Part shown: positions 14,102-20,527 of the stretch, piece after piece
Numbering within the stretch: position 1 is the stretch's first letter
Layout: the number at the start of each line of letters is the position of its first letter
Virus record (IMG/VR): IMGVR_UViG_3300042691_021563
Location: 1 to 20,645 of that record
Reading direction: 5' to 3' (one strand)
Length of the DNA stretch: 20,645 nucleotides
Source: a virus
Notes under the pieces: model-generated
The model's input: the letters and a program-made list of their open reading frames with translations, nothing else
Told to the model about the DNA's origin: nothing
Database searches by the model: none
Made by a program: the position numbers and the translations under genes

Positions 14102-16575
14102 GAGAAGAAATCCTCCAATGTTGCTCTGTGTTCTACTTCCCAACCAATCACACTTGTAATTGATTTAACAGGCTCAAGGAACGACTTGTTGAACTGTAGC
14201 TCACGATCAATATACTTATCTAGTCCCAATTCATCGGGCATTTCATCAGGTGTTGCGATGACAGTGTCATTGATTGGATTGGGAACCTTGAGATAAGCAA
14301 ACCTAATCTTATCACCATTCTGAATAGGAGGAATATGGTTAATGTTCTTTTCCTTTAGTAAGTGATTGAACAGCAACGCACCTTTCACATGGATAGGAGT
14401 TCCTTTTACATAAATCGTAGCGGCATCAGCATATCCTTTCGGATCAGCGTCAAGACCCTTAACGCCTCTCGGAAAAGCAACATCCTCGAAAGGCAGAGTC
14501 ATGAACTTAGCTTTGAACTCCTCGATAAACTGAATTAATTCATTTTGATCGCTGTTCATAATTATACCGAACGCTTTCTTAATGTTTTCGCGACAAGCAT
14601 GCGGAGTTGAAGAACGAACCGCCTCGATACCAGACAACTTCAGCTTGGGCTTATCATACTGCACGCCTTCAACGTTCCAAGCATTGAGAATGTACATCTT
14701 CTTACCACGCCAGATACCCTTGTTGGCAATAGTTTCACGCTTCATCTTCATCTTTTGCTGATATGCATTCATCATATCAGCGAGTTCCTGATAACACTTA
14801 TCCATGTAAGGCTGGATTTTATGTTCACAGAACGCATCAATCGCACCAATGATAACATGATCATCATCAATGTTCATAACTTCCTGAACCTTTTCCATTG
14901 TGATGTAAATAGAATCTGTATCAGAAGCGATCACATAATCAACATCCTTAGTTGAGAATGTTTTGTTCATGAACTGATTCATCTTCTTCTCGATCCAACG
15001 AATAGAAAGCTGACCAGACATGGTGATAGCTTCAGCGTGATTGTGATTGAACCAACGGAAATACTGATTACCCAAAGCACCATAAGCAGAGTTTAGCTGA
15101 ATCTTTTTAGCCAACTGCATATTATGGTAACGCGCAACCAACTTAGCATCTTCGTTTGATTTAGTTTCTTCATAACGCTTCTTTGCTTCGAGCATGAGCT
15201 TCTTGTATTCTGCTCGACTGTTATACATCTTCTCCATTAGAGCAGGAAGGAATCCTTGATGTTCCTTGTCATACATACAACCGTTGGCAGCATAAGCAAA
15301 ATCATACAATGCTTTGAACTTTCCCTCAAGCAAAGTGTCGATATTTGGCATACCCGTTGCCTTACCTTTAAAGGTTTCAGGGCTGATATTGTACTGCATA
15401 ATCAGGTGTGGATACAGTGAGTTCAAGTCAAACGACACAACCCACTTACTCAAGCCAATCTTTGGCTCCTTGACGAAACCACCAACCAACGCATCATAAT
15501 CAGGCTGCTTCTTGAACTGAGGAATAACGATGTTCTGTTCGAGAAGATAGTTGTGGATGATAGTATCCCATGAACGCACAGTTGTCATGGTATCAGAATA
15601 GTTTACCTTCGCGTCATAAGCAAGAGCCATAACCTGCTCGAGGAACTTCAGCTTATCGTCAAGCTTCTCGACCAGTACAACGTCTTGAATGTTATACTCA
15701 ATAAACTTTTGATAATCTTTCTTATACAATTCAAGCAGATTACCATACTCTGAGTAGTCAACCTTCTTCTCGCCGAGTTCAATCTGAGCAATGTAATCCA
15801 GCTTATATGACTCTTGGTTGCCGAACATGAACTTACGATACAGCTGATAATAGTCCAGAACTGTTACGCCAACAGGTTCATAGCTCTGGTTCTCTTTACC
15901 TTTGAACTCGACCATTCGCTCATTCAAAATACCCCAAGGCGAAAGCTTCTTCGCTTCAGGCAAACCAAGCAGATTTTTGATACGATTGACCAAGTATGGC
16001 ATATCGAAGAACTCGACGTTCCAACCTGTTATAACATCCATGTCTAGATGCTGCCAAGCAAGCAAAAACTTAGCAAGCAAGTCATGTTCGTTCTTACATC
16101 TCAGGTAACTTGTGCTGGGATCATTGCTGATGAAATGCCCGCAGCCAAACACATAATTTGTGCCTTGGAACCGCAGGGTGATAGCAGTGATTTCTTTATC
16201 TGCTTTCTGAATGTCAGGGAAACCTTCGTCGGCTGCGACCTCGATGTCGATGTTACCGATACGAACTGTTTTTGGGTCGTAGTTAATTTCGCCCTTGAAC
16301 GCATCAAAGATATACAGGTAGGTAAATGCGTTTAAGCCATAAATCTCCATGTTGGAGACATCGCTGTACCTTTCAATAAAATCTTTAGCATCAGAGATGC
16401 TGTCGAACTGCATCTTCTCAACAGCCTTGCCGTCAAGAGTTCTGTACTTACCGCCTTGTTTTTGAATGAACATATAAGGATGGTAGTTTTCGATCAGTTT
16501 CTGGCGCTTACCATTCTTAAACCCACGAACGTAGATCTTATCGCCTCTCTGAAAAACACTTGTATAAAAATCCAA
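14098..16575 (-). CDS. 43: Family B DNA polymerase (T4 gp43 type) with 3'-5' exonuclease; TTG start
   Basis: This 825-residue replicative polymerase has a complete proofreading domain: Exo I IGNIDIEVA (D110, E112), Exo II GWNVEFFDMPY (184-194) and Exo III YNIQDVV (294-300, D298). The palm motifs are also complete: A SFDLNSLYPHL (381-391, D383), B KKIQLNSAYGALGNQ (490-504) and C ASDTDSIYI (550-558, D552 and D554). The C-terminal tail RATLEDFFS resembles the sliding-clamp-binding peptide of gp43-type enzymes. The start codon is TTG (16573-16575), with GGAGG six bases upstream. The encoded MDFYTSVFQRGDKIYVRG matches the usual N-terminus of marine T4-like polymerases, and no in-frame ATG or GTG precedes it with a ribosome site. 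A promoter-like element lies at 16599-16627. Confidence 0.96.
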   Translation of the reverse strand: MDFYTSVFQRGDKIYVRGFKNGKRQKLIENYHPYMFIQKQGGKYRTLDGKAVEKMQFDSISDAKDFIERYSDVSNMEIYGLNAFTYLYIFDAFKGEINYDPKTVRIGNIDIEVAADEGFPDIQKADKEITAITLRFQGTNYVFGCGHFISNDPSTSYLRCKNEHDLLAKFLLAWQHLDMDVITGWNVEFFDMPYLVNRIKNLLGLPEAKKLSPWGILNERMVEFKGKENQSYEPVGVTVLDYYQLYRKFMFGNQESYKLDYIAQIELGEKKVDYSEYGNLLELYKKDYQKFIEYNIQDVVLVEKLDDKLKFLEQVMALAYDAKVNYSDTMTTVRSWDTIIHNYLLEQNIVIPQFKKQPDYDALVGGFVKEPKIGLSKWVVSFDLNSLYPHLIMQYNISPETFKGKATGMPNIDTLLEGKFKALYDFAYAANGCMYDKEHQGFLPALMEKMYNSRAEYKKLMLEAKKRYEETKSNEDAKLVARYHNMQLAKKIQLNSAYGALGNQYFRWFNHNHAEAITMSGQLSIRWIEKKMNQFMNKTFSTKDVDYVIASDTDSIYITMEKVQEVMNIDDDHVIIGAIDAFCEHKIQPYMDKCYQELADMMNAYQQKMKMKRETIANKGIWRGKKMYILNAWNVEGVQYDKPKLKLSGIEAVRSSTPHACRENIKKAFGIIMNSDQNELIQFIEEFKAKFMTLPFEDVAFPRGVKGLDADPKGYADAATIYVKGTPIHVKGALLFNHLLKEKNINHIPPIQNGDKIRFAYLKVPNPINDTVIATPDEMPDELGLDKYIDRELQFNKSFLEPVKSITSVIGWEVEHRATLEDFFS

Positions 16576-16598
16576 TACGCACCTCCAAATAAAACATA

Positions 16599-16627
16599 AG
16601 CATACTACGAAACCGTATAAAAGTAAA
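16599..16627 (-). promoter_or_regulatory. Candidate sigma70-like promoter for the polymerase gene
   Basis: TTTACT (16627-16622) and TATGCT (16604-16599) on the minus strand are spaced by exactly 17 bases, each matching consensus at four of six positions. It begins directly at the base of the pstS terminator stem, so the terminator tail doubles as the -35 region. Confidence 0.45.
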
Positions 16628-16643
16628 GGGGGATTTCTCCCCC
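16628..16643 (-). terminator. Intrinsic terminator after pstS
   Basis: A perfect six-pair stem (GGGGGA/TCCCCC) with a four-base loop lies just after the pstS stop. On the minus strand it is followed by TTTACTTTTATA, an interrupted T-rich tail. Confidence 0.65.
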
Positions 16644-16650
16644 TGCCTGT

Positions 16651-17613
16651 TTATTGTAAACTAATCAAACCTTTTTCGGTCAAGTAACCTTCTTCACCGA
16701 TTGCTTCTTCGCTTTTGTATGCTTCCATAAACTCTTTCAAGTTTGGTATAACATCAAAGTGTTCATTTTTAAAGTAAACAAACAATGGACGAGAGATAGG
16801 ATATTCACCTGCCTTGATTGCATCATACTCAGGAGCAACACCATCAACAGTTGCACCCTTTACGATGTTAAGGCTTTCTTCCAAAAATGAGAAACCGAAA
16901 ATACCAAGAGCATTTGGGTTGTTTTGTAGCTTCTGAATGATCAACGTATCATTCTCACCAGCTTCAATGAATGCACCATCTTCACGCATAGACTTACAGA
17001 TAGACTTTTCTTCATCCTCTGTAACAGTCATGTTGTTGGTCTTGATAGCTTCCTTACATGCCTTTTCCATTACCAATTCAACGAACGAGTCTCTGGTTCC
17101 AGAGGTAGGAGGTGGGCCAAGCACTTCGATCTTACCATCAGGCAACGCAGGATTTACGTCCTTCCATGTTTTGTATGGATTCTCAACAACTTCACCATCA
17201 ATAATTACAAACTTAGCAAGCGCACGATAGATATCGTCCTTAGTCAAGTTCATATCTTCATGTTCCTTTGCCATAGCAAGAACAATAGCATCATAACCAA
17301 TCTTGACTTCTGTTGCAGTTACACCATTTGTCTTACACATCTCAACTTCGCTATCCTTCATTGGACGAGAAGCATTGACAGCATCAGGTGTATCTTCGCC
17401 AGCACCAGCACAGAACAACTTGATACCACCACCTGTACCAGTAGATTCGACAACAGGCGTTGGTGCTCCAGTTGTCTTACCAAAAACTTCTGCTACTGTA
17501 GTTGTAAATGGATATACAGTTGACGAACCTACGATGCGAATTTGATCTCGTAGGGCGAATGCTGGTGTGACAGCTAAACTGAGTGCAACAGCAGCAAGTA
17601 AAAGTTTCTTCAT
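16651..17613 (-). CDS. pstS: PstS phosphate-binding protein (periplasmic)
   Basis: This 320-residue substrate-binding protein delivers phosphate to the PstCAB ABC transporter in the host inner membrane. The start at 17611-17613 has GGAG seven bases upstream; an ATG four codons earlier has no ribosome site. Residues 1-20 are a typical Sec signal peptide ending AFA. Phosphate-binding loops are visible: IVGSSTVYPF (27-36), ASRPM (81-85) and TSGTRDSF (170-177). The TGTGGGIKLFC stretch is also typical of PstS. Three later cysteines could form a disulfide. The gene is full length. No transporter permease or ATPase is present here, so it must serve the host system, as known for pstS carried by marine cyanophages. 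Expression must pass a terminator-like hairpin at 17626-17659. Confidence 0.95.
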   Translation of the reverse strand: MKKLLLAAVALSLAVTPAFALRDQIRIVGSSTVYPFTTTVAEVFGKTTGAPTPVVESTGTGGGIKLFCAGAGEDTPDAVNASRPMKDSEVEMCKTNGVTATEVKIGYDAIVLAMAKEHEDMNLTKDDIYRALAKFVIIDGEVVENPYKTWKDVNPALPDGKIEVLGPPPTSGTRDSFVELVMEKACKEAIKTNNMTVTEDEEKSICKSMREDGAFIEAGENDTLIIQKLQNNPNALGIFGFSFLEESLNIVKGATVDGVAPEYDAIKAGEYPISRPLFVYFKNEHFDVIPNLKEFMEAYKSEEAIGEEGYLTEKGLISLQ

Positions 17614-17625
17614 ACATTTCTCCAT

Positions 17626-17659
17626 AAAAAATTAGCAGGGAGCGTTATTGCCCCCTGCT
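17626..17659 (-). terminator. Strong terminator hairpin abutting the pstS ribosome binding site (possible attenuator)
   Basis: The arms 17634-17643 and 17650-17659 pair over ten bases (one G-U) around a six-base loop. On the minus strand they are followed by AA and six Ts (17631-17626). The T-run ends three bases before the GGAG of pstS, which leaves no room for a separate pstS promoter downstream of the hairpin. Confidence 0.8.
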
Positions 17660-17664
17660 TTTAT

Positions 17665-17712
17665 CTAGCTTTTCAGCCAGTCTGCTTCTTCGTTATTATA
17701 TGGCCACATCAT
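17665..17712 (-). CDS. Possible 15-residue leader peptide
   Basis: The frame MMWPYNNEEADWLKS starts at an ATG that overlaps the DUF1127 stop as ATGA and ends six bases before the hairpin at 17659. Its position immediately before an attenuator-like structure and its translational coupling are suggestive. There is no independent ribosome binding site, and 15 codons can arise by chance. Confidence 0.3.
   Translation of the reverse strand: MMWPYNNEEADWLKS
17695..17700 (-). promoter_or_regulatory. TATAAT hexamer, weak candidate -10 box upstream of the pstS hairpin
   Basis: A perfect TATAAT on the minus strand lies upstream of the hairpin and would give a leader of about 75 nt for pstS. No recognisable -35 box and no extended -10 are present. 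I found no clear PhoB box. Confidence 0.2.
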
Positions 17713-17876
17713 CGTGACTTTCTAGCCATATCCTGACGAACGACATCGTGAATATCAGCGCGATTAATTCCGATGTCTGAAAGTTCGCGATCAGACATGC
17801 GAGTTAGTTGATCAACTGCGTGTCTGTATTCTGCTCTTTTGTGCATTTGTTTTAGAATTGATTTGAAGAATGACAT
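17709..17876 (-). CDS. DUF1127 (YjiS-like) small regulatory protein
   Basis: This 55-residue frame begins MSFFKSILKQMHKRAEYRHA, two bases after the hsp20 stop. Residues 19-45 carry the family pattern: a short helix followed by L-x-R-M-S-D-R-E-L-S-D-I-G-I-N-R-A-D-I (24-42). DUF1127 proteins are small, Arg-rich and abundant in Alphaproteobacteria. Members have been reported to bind RNA (CcaF1 of Rhodobacter) and to affect phosphate and carbon metabolism in Agrobacterium. The length is typical of the short class. The gene lies between hsp20 and pstS, and a short leader-like frame overlaps its stop. No separate promoter is visible, so it is probably co-transcribed with hsp20. The family call rests on a strong motif; its role in the phage is inference. 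Confidence 0.85.
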   Translation of the reverse strand: MSFFKSILKQMHKRAEYRHAVDQLTRMSDRELSDIGINRADIHDVVRQDMARKSR

Positions 17877-17878
17877 TT

Positions 17879-18361
17879 TTATACCTTTTTTGCTGGGACG
17901 CTACTGTCTACGATGTCAATCTTCTTTGGCTTCTTATCCTCAGGGATAATGTTCTCAAGCCAAATCTTCAACATACCGTTGATCAACTCGGCGTTCTTAA
18001 CTTCAACAGTGTCCGCAACAGAAAACTTACGAGTAAATGATCTGTCAGCAATTCCCTTGTAAATGTAAGTAACAGGGTTTGTGGGATCTAGCTGATCCAG
18101 ATTCAAACCACCCTTGATTGTCAGGGTGCTATTTGCGAGTTCGATGTCAATGTTCTGCTTGCCGAAACCAGCGACTGCCATTTCGAGCGCATACTTATTG
18201 TCGTCTACCTTAATGATGTTGTATGGAGGATATCCAGGAATGCCCTTAGTCATGTCTTCGTGAGCTTTAGCAAAAGTTTGGAGTAACTTGTCTGCTCCAA
18301 TAAAGTTCTTGCTGAAATTAGCACCTGGGAAACCGTTAAAAGAAAATACATCGTTAGTCAT
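17879..18361 (-). CDS. hsp20: Small heat-shock protein, Hsp20/IbpA type
   Basis: This 160-residue protein is a full-length alpha-crystallin-domain chaperone that holds unfolding proteins in soluble complexes. The N-terminal arm (1-43) is Phe-rich. PPYNIIKVDDNKYALEMAVAGF (45-66) opens the crystallin domain, and YKGIADRSFTRKFSVADTVEV (101-121) is the IbpA-type loop and core. NGMLKIWLENIIPE (128-141) closes it, and KKIDIVD (146-152) holds the C-terminal I-x-I anchoring motif. AGGAG lies seven bases before the ATG. Hsp20 genes are widespread in T4-like cyanophages. It starts a transcription unit with an operator-like palindrome in its promoter and is followed after two bases by the DUF1127 gene. 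Confidence 0.95.
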   Translation of the reverse strand: MTNDVFSFNGFPGANFSKNFIGADKLLQTFAKAHEDMTKGIPGYPPYNIIKVDDNKYALEMAVAGFGKQNIDIELANSTLTIKGGLNLDQLDPTNPVTYIYKGIADRSFTRKFSVADTVEVKNAELINGMLKIWLENIIPEDKKPKKIDIVDSSVPAKKV

Positions 18362-18415
18362 TAGCTTTCTCCTTGTTTAAGCGAGTTAGTTATTTTGGTC
18401 CCTTTCGGCAACCAC

Positions 18416-18448
18416 GGTATACTTAGTGCGCCGCACTAAGAATGTCAA
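18416..18448 (-). promoter_or_regulatory. hsp20 promoter with a 19-bp palindromic operator in the spacer
   Basis: On the minus strand a perfect TTGACA (18448-18443) is followed by the palindrome CTTAGTGCG-G-CGCACTAAG (18440-18422), and then TATACC (18421-18416). The -35 to -10 spacing is 21 bases, longer than the usual 17. An over-long spacer holding an inverted repeat resembles MerR-type activated promoters, but a plain repressor operator is also possible. Confidence 0.65.
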
Positions 18449-18477
18449 GTTTTATAGGTATTCCGTTTTGGAATGGC

Positions 18478-18690
18478 TCAGTGTAACTTCTTACCGAACG
18501 TTTCTTTAGCTATACACAAAACATCCATGTTCTTTACATCAAGTAAAAACATTGGTGTCATTCCGGCATCTTTAAATTCTCTGGCTGTAACCAACATTCT
18601 AGAAAACGTATTATCTGATCTACCCATTTCTGTTTCCATTTCAGCAGATGCTTCCATAATATGTTCTGGAATGACTTTATAGGTTGTCAT
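18478..18690 (-). CDS. Small conserved phage protein of unknown function
   Basis: This 70-residue protein starts MTTYKVIPEHIME at 18688-18690, with AAGG nine bases upstream. A longer frame to 18732 would enter the previous gene and is unlikely. A helical, Met- and Glu-rich N-terminus is followed by FKDAGMTPMFLLDVKNMDVLCIAKETFGKKLH. I recall this helix-strand-strand pattern ending in KKLH from other T4-like phages, without known function. Its ribosome site lies in a hairpin that overlaps a late promoter (18694-18717), so expression is probably confined to late infection. Confidence 0.75.
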   Translation of the reverse strand: MTTYKVIPEHIMEASAEMETEMGRSDNTFSRMLVTAREFKDAGMTPMFLLDVKNMDVLCIAKETFGKKLH

Positions 18691-18693
18691 ACT

Positions 18694-18717
18694 AATATCC
18701 CTTTTGGGATATTTATT
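18694..18717 (-). promoter_or_regulatory. Late promoter embedded in a ribosome-site-masking hairpin
   Basis: The octamer AATAAATA (18717-18710) overlaps the stop of the upstream gene. A perfect eight-pair hairpin (arms 18713-18706 and 18701-18694, loop AAAA) contains most of the ribosome binding site of the downstream gene. A late transcript starting about six bases after the octamer would begin in the loop and lack the left arm. Confidence 0.55.
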
Positions 18718-18952
18718 CAATTTCGTATTCATTCATTCTCTTTTCTTGCATAGTCAATTTATCTTTGTGGTGGTGTCTAGGATTACCGCACGCATGGCAA
18801 GAACATGGATGTCTATTTTCTGCCAATTTCTTGATGTGCTTATCGCGGTCATAATCAGGGTGAGACCAATATTTGGGTTTGAGCCAATCGAACTTCTTAA
18901 CTCGTTCAATCATACGATTGTGGTGGTGACGGCGTTCTGCTCTTGTTCTCAT
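18713..18952 (-). CDS. Conserved small basic protein with HPCSCxxCGNPR motif
   Basis: This 79-residue protein is started at 18950-18952 (MRTRAERRHHHNRM), where GAGG lies four bases upstream and one base separates it from the previous stop. A longer frame to 19003 lies inside the previous gene. It is rich in Arg, Lys and His. RHPCSCHACGNPRHHH at 47-62 (C50, C52, C55) is a likely metal-binding site. Similar short proteins with the H-P-C-S-C-x-x-C-G-N-P-R signature occur in many phages and some bacteria; none has a function I know. Its TAA stop overlaps a late promoter. Confidence 0.82.
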   Translation of the reverse strand: MRTRAERRHHHNRMIERVKKFDWLKPKYWSHPDYDRDKHIKKLAENRHPCSCHACGNPRHHHKDKLTMQEKRMNEYEIE

Positions 18953-18953
18953 G

Positions 18954-19346
18954 TTACCTCGATCTATCTGGATACCATTTTCCTTCTGAATCATAATCTC
19001 CATTTCTCGGTTGATATTTCTTCATATCAACCTGAGGGCCATTTACACTAGCTGTTTGAGCTACTGCAGGAGAAAAAGTTTCTACAACACTATAAGCTAC
19101 TGCGTTCATAAATGTCGGGCAGTATGTATCTGGGCAAACATAACCCATTACATTGCTTAGTTCCATACCACATTTACGACACTTAGGTTTTTCGAAAAAT
19201 GGTCCTGGAGGAGGAGTTGTTGGCCAAGTAGGATTGACTGGATAAGGATATTTTCCAGATTCTAGTTGGGCAACTCTGCCCTCAAGATACACCAGTCTTG
19301 TCTGAAGGTGGCGTATCATCTCCTCGAGTTCTTCGTTCGAGCTCAT
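18954..19346 (-). CDS. Zinc-ribbon protein with N-terminal coiled coil
   Basis: In this 130-residue protein, residues 4-30 form a coiled coil (EELEEMIRHLQTRLVYLEGRVAQLE). A Pro-rich linker at 33-52 leads to CRKCGMELSNVMGYVCPDTYCP (C56, C59, C71, C76), a Cys4 zinc ribbon that I recall from other marine T4-like phages. The C-terminus is polar. AAGGG lies seven bases before the ATG. The 5' end overlaps the upstream gene by 65 nt in another frame. The role is unknown; the coiled coil suggests an oligomer. Confidence 0.8.
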   Translation of the reverse strand: MSSNEELEEMIRHLQTRLVYLEGRVAQLESGKYPYPVNPTWPTTPPPGPFFEKPKCRKCGMELSNVMGYVCPDTYCPTFMNAVAYSVVETFSPAVAQTASVNGPQVDMKKYQPRNGDYDSEGKWYPDRSR

Positions 19347-19482
19347 CGTGAAACCCTTTCATAAATTCTTTATATACTAATGGTGCATCTAACATAAGTT
19401 CGCAGTACAAACGACCAAAGTCCTTCGCATGACTGTAGTAATAATCCTTGACCAACTTTTCGTTATACTGCCAACCATACAT
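19282..19482 (-). CDS. Small hypothetical protein
   Basis: This 66-residue protein, MYGWQYNEKLVKDYYYSH..., starts five bases after the previous stop. Its first half is Tyr-rich and helical. The last 21 residues are read from DNA that also encodes the coiled coil of the next protein in another frame. I do not recognise a family. Position in a tight same-strand series supports it being real. Confidence 0.65.
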   Translation of the reverse strand: MYGWQYNEKLVKDYYYSHAKDFGRLYCELMLDAPLVYKEFMKGFHDELERRTRGDDTPPSDKTGVS

Positions 19483-19487
19483 TTTGC

Positions 19488-20135
19488 TTAATCCCAGAGT
19501 GAATGATAGTATTTAGCAAAAAGGCGAAGTCCATTCTGACGGCGCTCCCACGCTTTCTTGTGTCCATCAGCGTCAAACACGTGGGTATCGTTCGGACCCT
19601 TTTCCCAACGATAATACGTTTTGCCGTTGATTACTTCAGGAACAGTGATGTTATCAATCACACCAGTGTGGAACTGATCTTCCCAATCGTCGTTGACCTC
19701 ACACTCGAAAGCATGAATCATTTCGTCGATGATATATTCCCAACGCTTGACAGAGTAAGCACGATCCCAATCATGTTCCGTAGGCTCATCGTCATAGATA
19801 GGGTCAACAGGAGCATCCTCACGATCAGTGTGCGGGGTGCCATGCTTCTGTACCTTCAGCAGCTTGAGAGCCGGAAGGATAATGTGCGCCAAAGTATTAT
19901 CCAGACCCCAAACATCATAGTCATCAACACGAACCTTGATCTTACGCTTCATTCGACCAAAAATGCGATTGAAAGTGTAATGGTAGAAGGTGTTGAGCGC
20001 ACCTTCCAGCTTTTCTAGAGCTTTCTCAAAAAACGTGGTAGACTCTTCCCAATCATAGCCATACTTCTTAGTCATATAGCGATCGTGGACACGAGAACGC
20101 CACCATGGAGTATAGGGTCCAATTTTAACGTACAT
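19488..20135 (-). CDS. Conserved T4-like phage protein of unknown function
   Basis: This 215-residue protein opens with MYVKIGPYTPWWRSRVHDRYM. The following segments match a family I have often seen in marine T4-like phages: KIKVRVDDYDVWGLDNTLAHIILPALKLLK, then KHGTPHTDREDAP, KRWEYIIDEMIHAFE and a C-terminal NGLRLFAKYYHSLWD. The composition is aromatic and charged, with no membrane segment and no catalytic motif I can name. It is directly adjacent to the previous gene (TAAATG). The family match is good, but the function is not known to me. Confidence 0.85.
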   Translation of the reverse strand: MYVKIGPYTPWWRSRVHDRYMTKKYGYDWEESTTFFEKALEKLEGALNTFYHYTFNRIFGRMKRKIKVRVDDYDVWGLDNTLAHIILPALKLLKVQKHGTPHTDREDAPVDPIYDDEPTEHDWDRAYSVKRWEYIIDEMIHAFECEVNDDWEDQFHTGVIDNITVPEVINGKTYYRWEKGPNDTHVFDADGHKKAWERRQNGLRLFAKYYHSLWD

Positions 20136-20357
20136 TTATACCTCATCTACTACAAAGGCTGAACCATCGTCCAACACAGTTGTTTTAATTCCTTTTATGT
20201 GATCATGCATTGCCATCATTGCATTGGCAAACCATCCAACCATAAAACTTTCGTCGCGAAAAGCATCACGATCCATATCTTTTGTATGTTCTACAAAAAA
20301 TTTTGCCCAAGCCATAGCATCAGGATTACTATGTATGCTCATATCATAATCACTCAT
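20136..20357 (-). CDS. Small conserved phage protein
   Basis: This 73-residue protein, MSDYDMSIHSNPDAMAWAKFF..., has a helical core GWFANAMMAMHDHIKG seen in comparable proteins next to the gene above in other T4-like phages. The ATG overlaps the previous stop as ATGA and its stop abuts the next ATG, so the three genes are translationally coupled. The function is unknown. Confidence 0.8.
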   Translation of the reverse strand: MSDYDMSIHSNPDAMAWAKFFVEHTKDMDRDAFRDESFMVGWFANAMMAMHDHIKGIKTTVLDDGSAFVVDEV

Positions 20358-20527
20358 TGTTCTAATACCTTATTAATATGATCTCTGACAGCTTTCAAAG
20401 AGGTTTTATAATGCTCTTTTACCCAACCATCATTTCGTTCGTCTTTCATTTCATATGCCATGTCATCAACAGTTTTCTTCAAACCGCTGATGACATGAGA
20501 GTGTCGTTCGAGATCATCTTTCGTCAT
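20354..20527 (-). CDS. Small helical protein (57 aa)
   Basis: An ATG at 20525-20527 overlaps the previous stop as ATGA and opens a 57-codon frame, MTKDDLERHSHVISGLKK..., ending in ATGA overlap with the next gene. The product is almost entirely helical, charged and coiled-coil-like (TVDDMAYEMKDERNDGWVKEHY). I recognise no family. ATGA junctions at both ends support it as a real gene. Confidence 0.72.
   Translation of the reverse strand: MTKDDLERHSHVISGLKKTVDDMAYEMKDERNDGWVKEHYKTSLKAVRDHINKVLEQ

Noticed and set aside
16590-16604. MotA-box-like TATGCTTAT upstream of the polymerase
   Set aside because: It matches only seven of nine positions of the T4 middle-promoter box, and no -10 box follows at the right distance.
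17705-17750. Possible PhoB box upstream of pstS (two GTCA half-sites)
   Set aside because: The half-sites are 19 bases apart, not 11, and lie inside the DUF1127 gene with poor matches to the box.
18461-18475. Hairpin ATTCC/GGAAT as a terminator after the 70-aa gene
   Set aside because: The stem is only five pairs and no T-tract follows on the minus strand.
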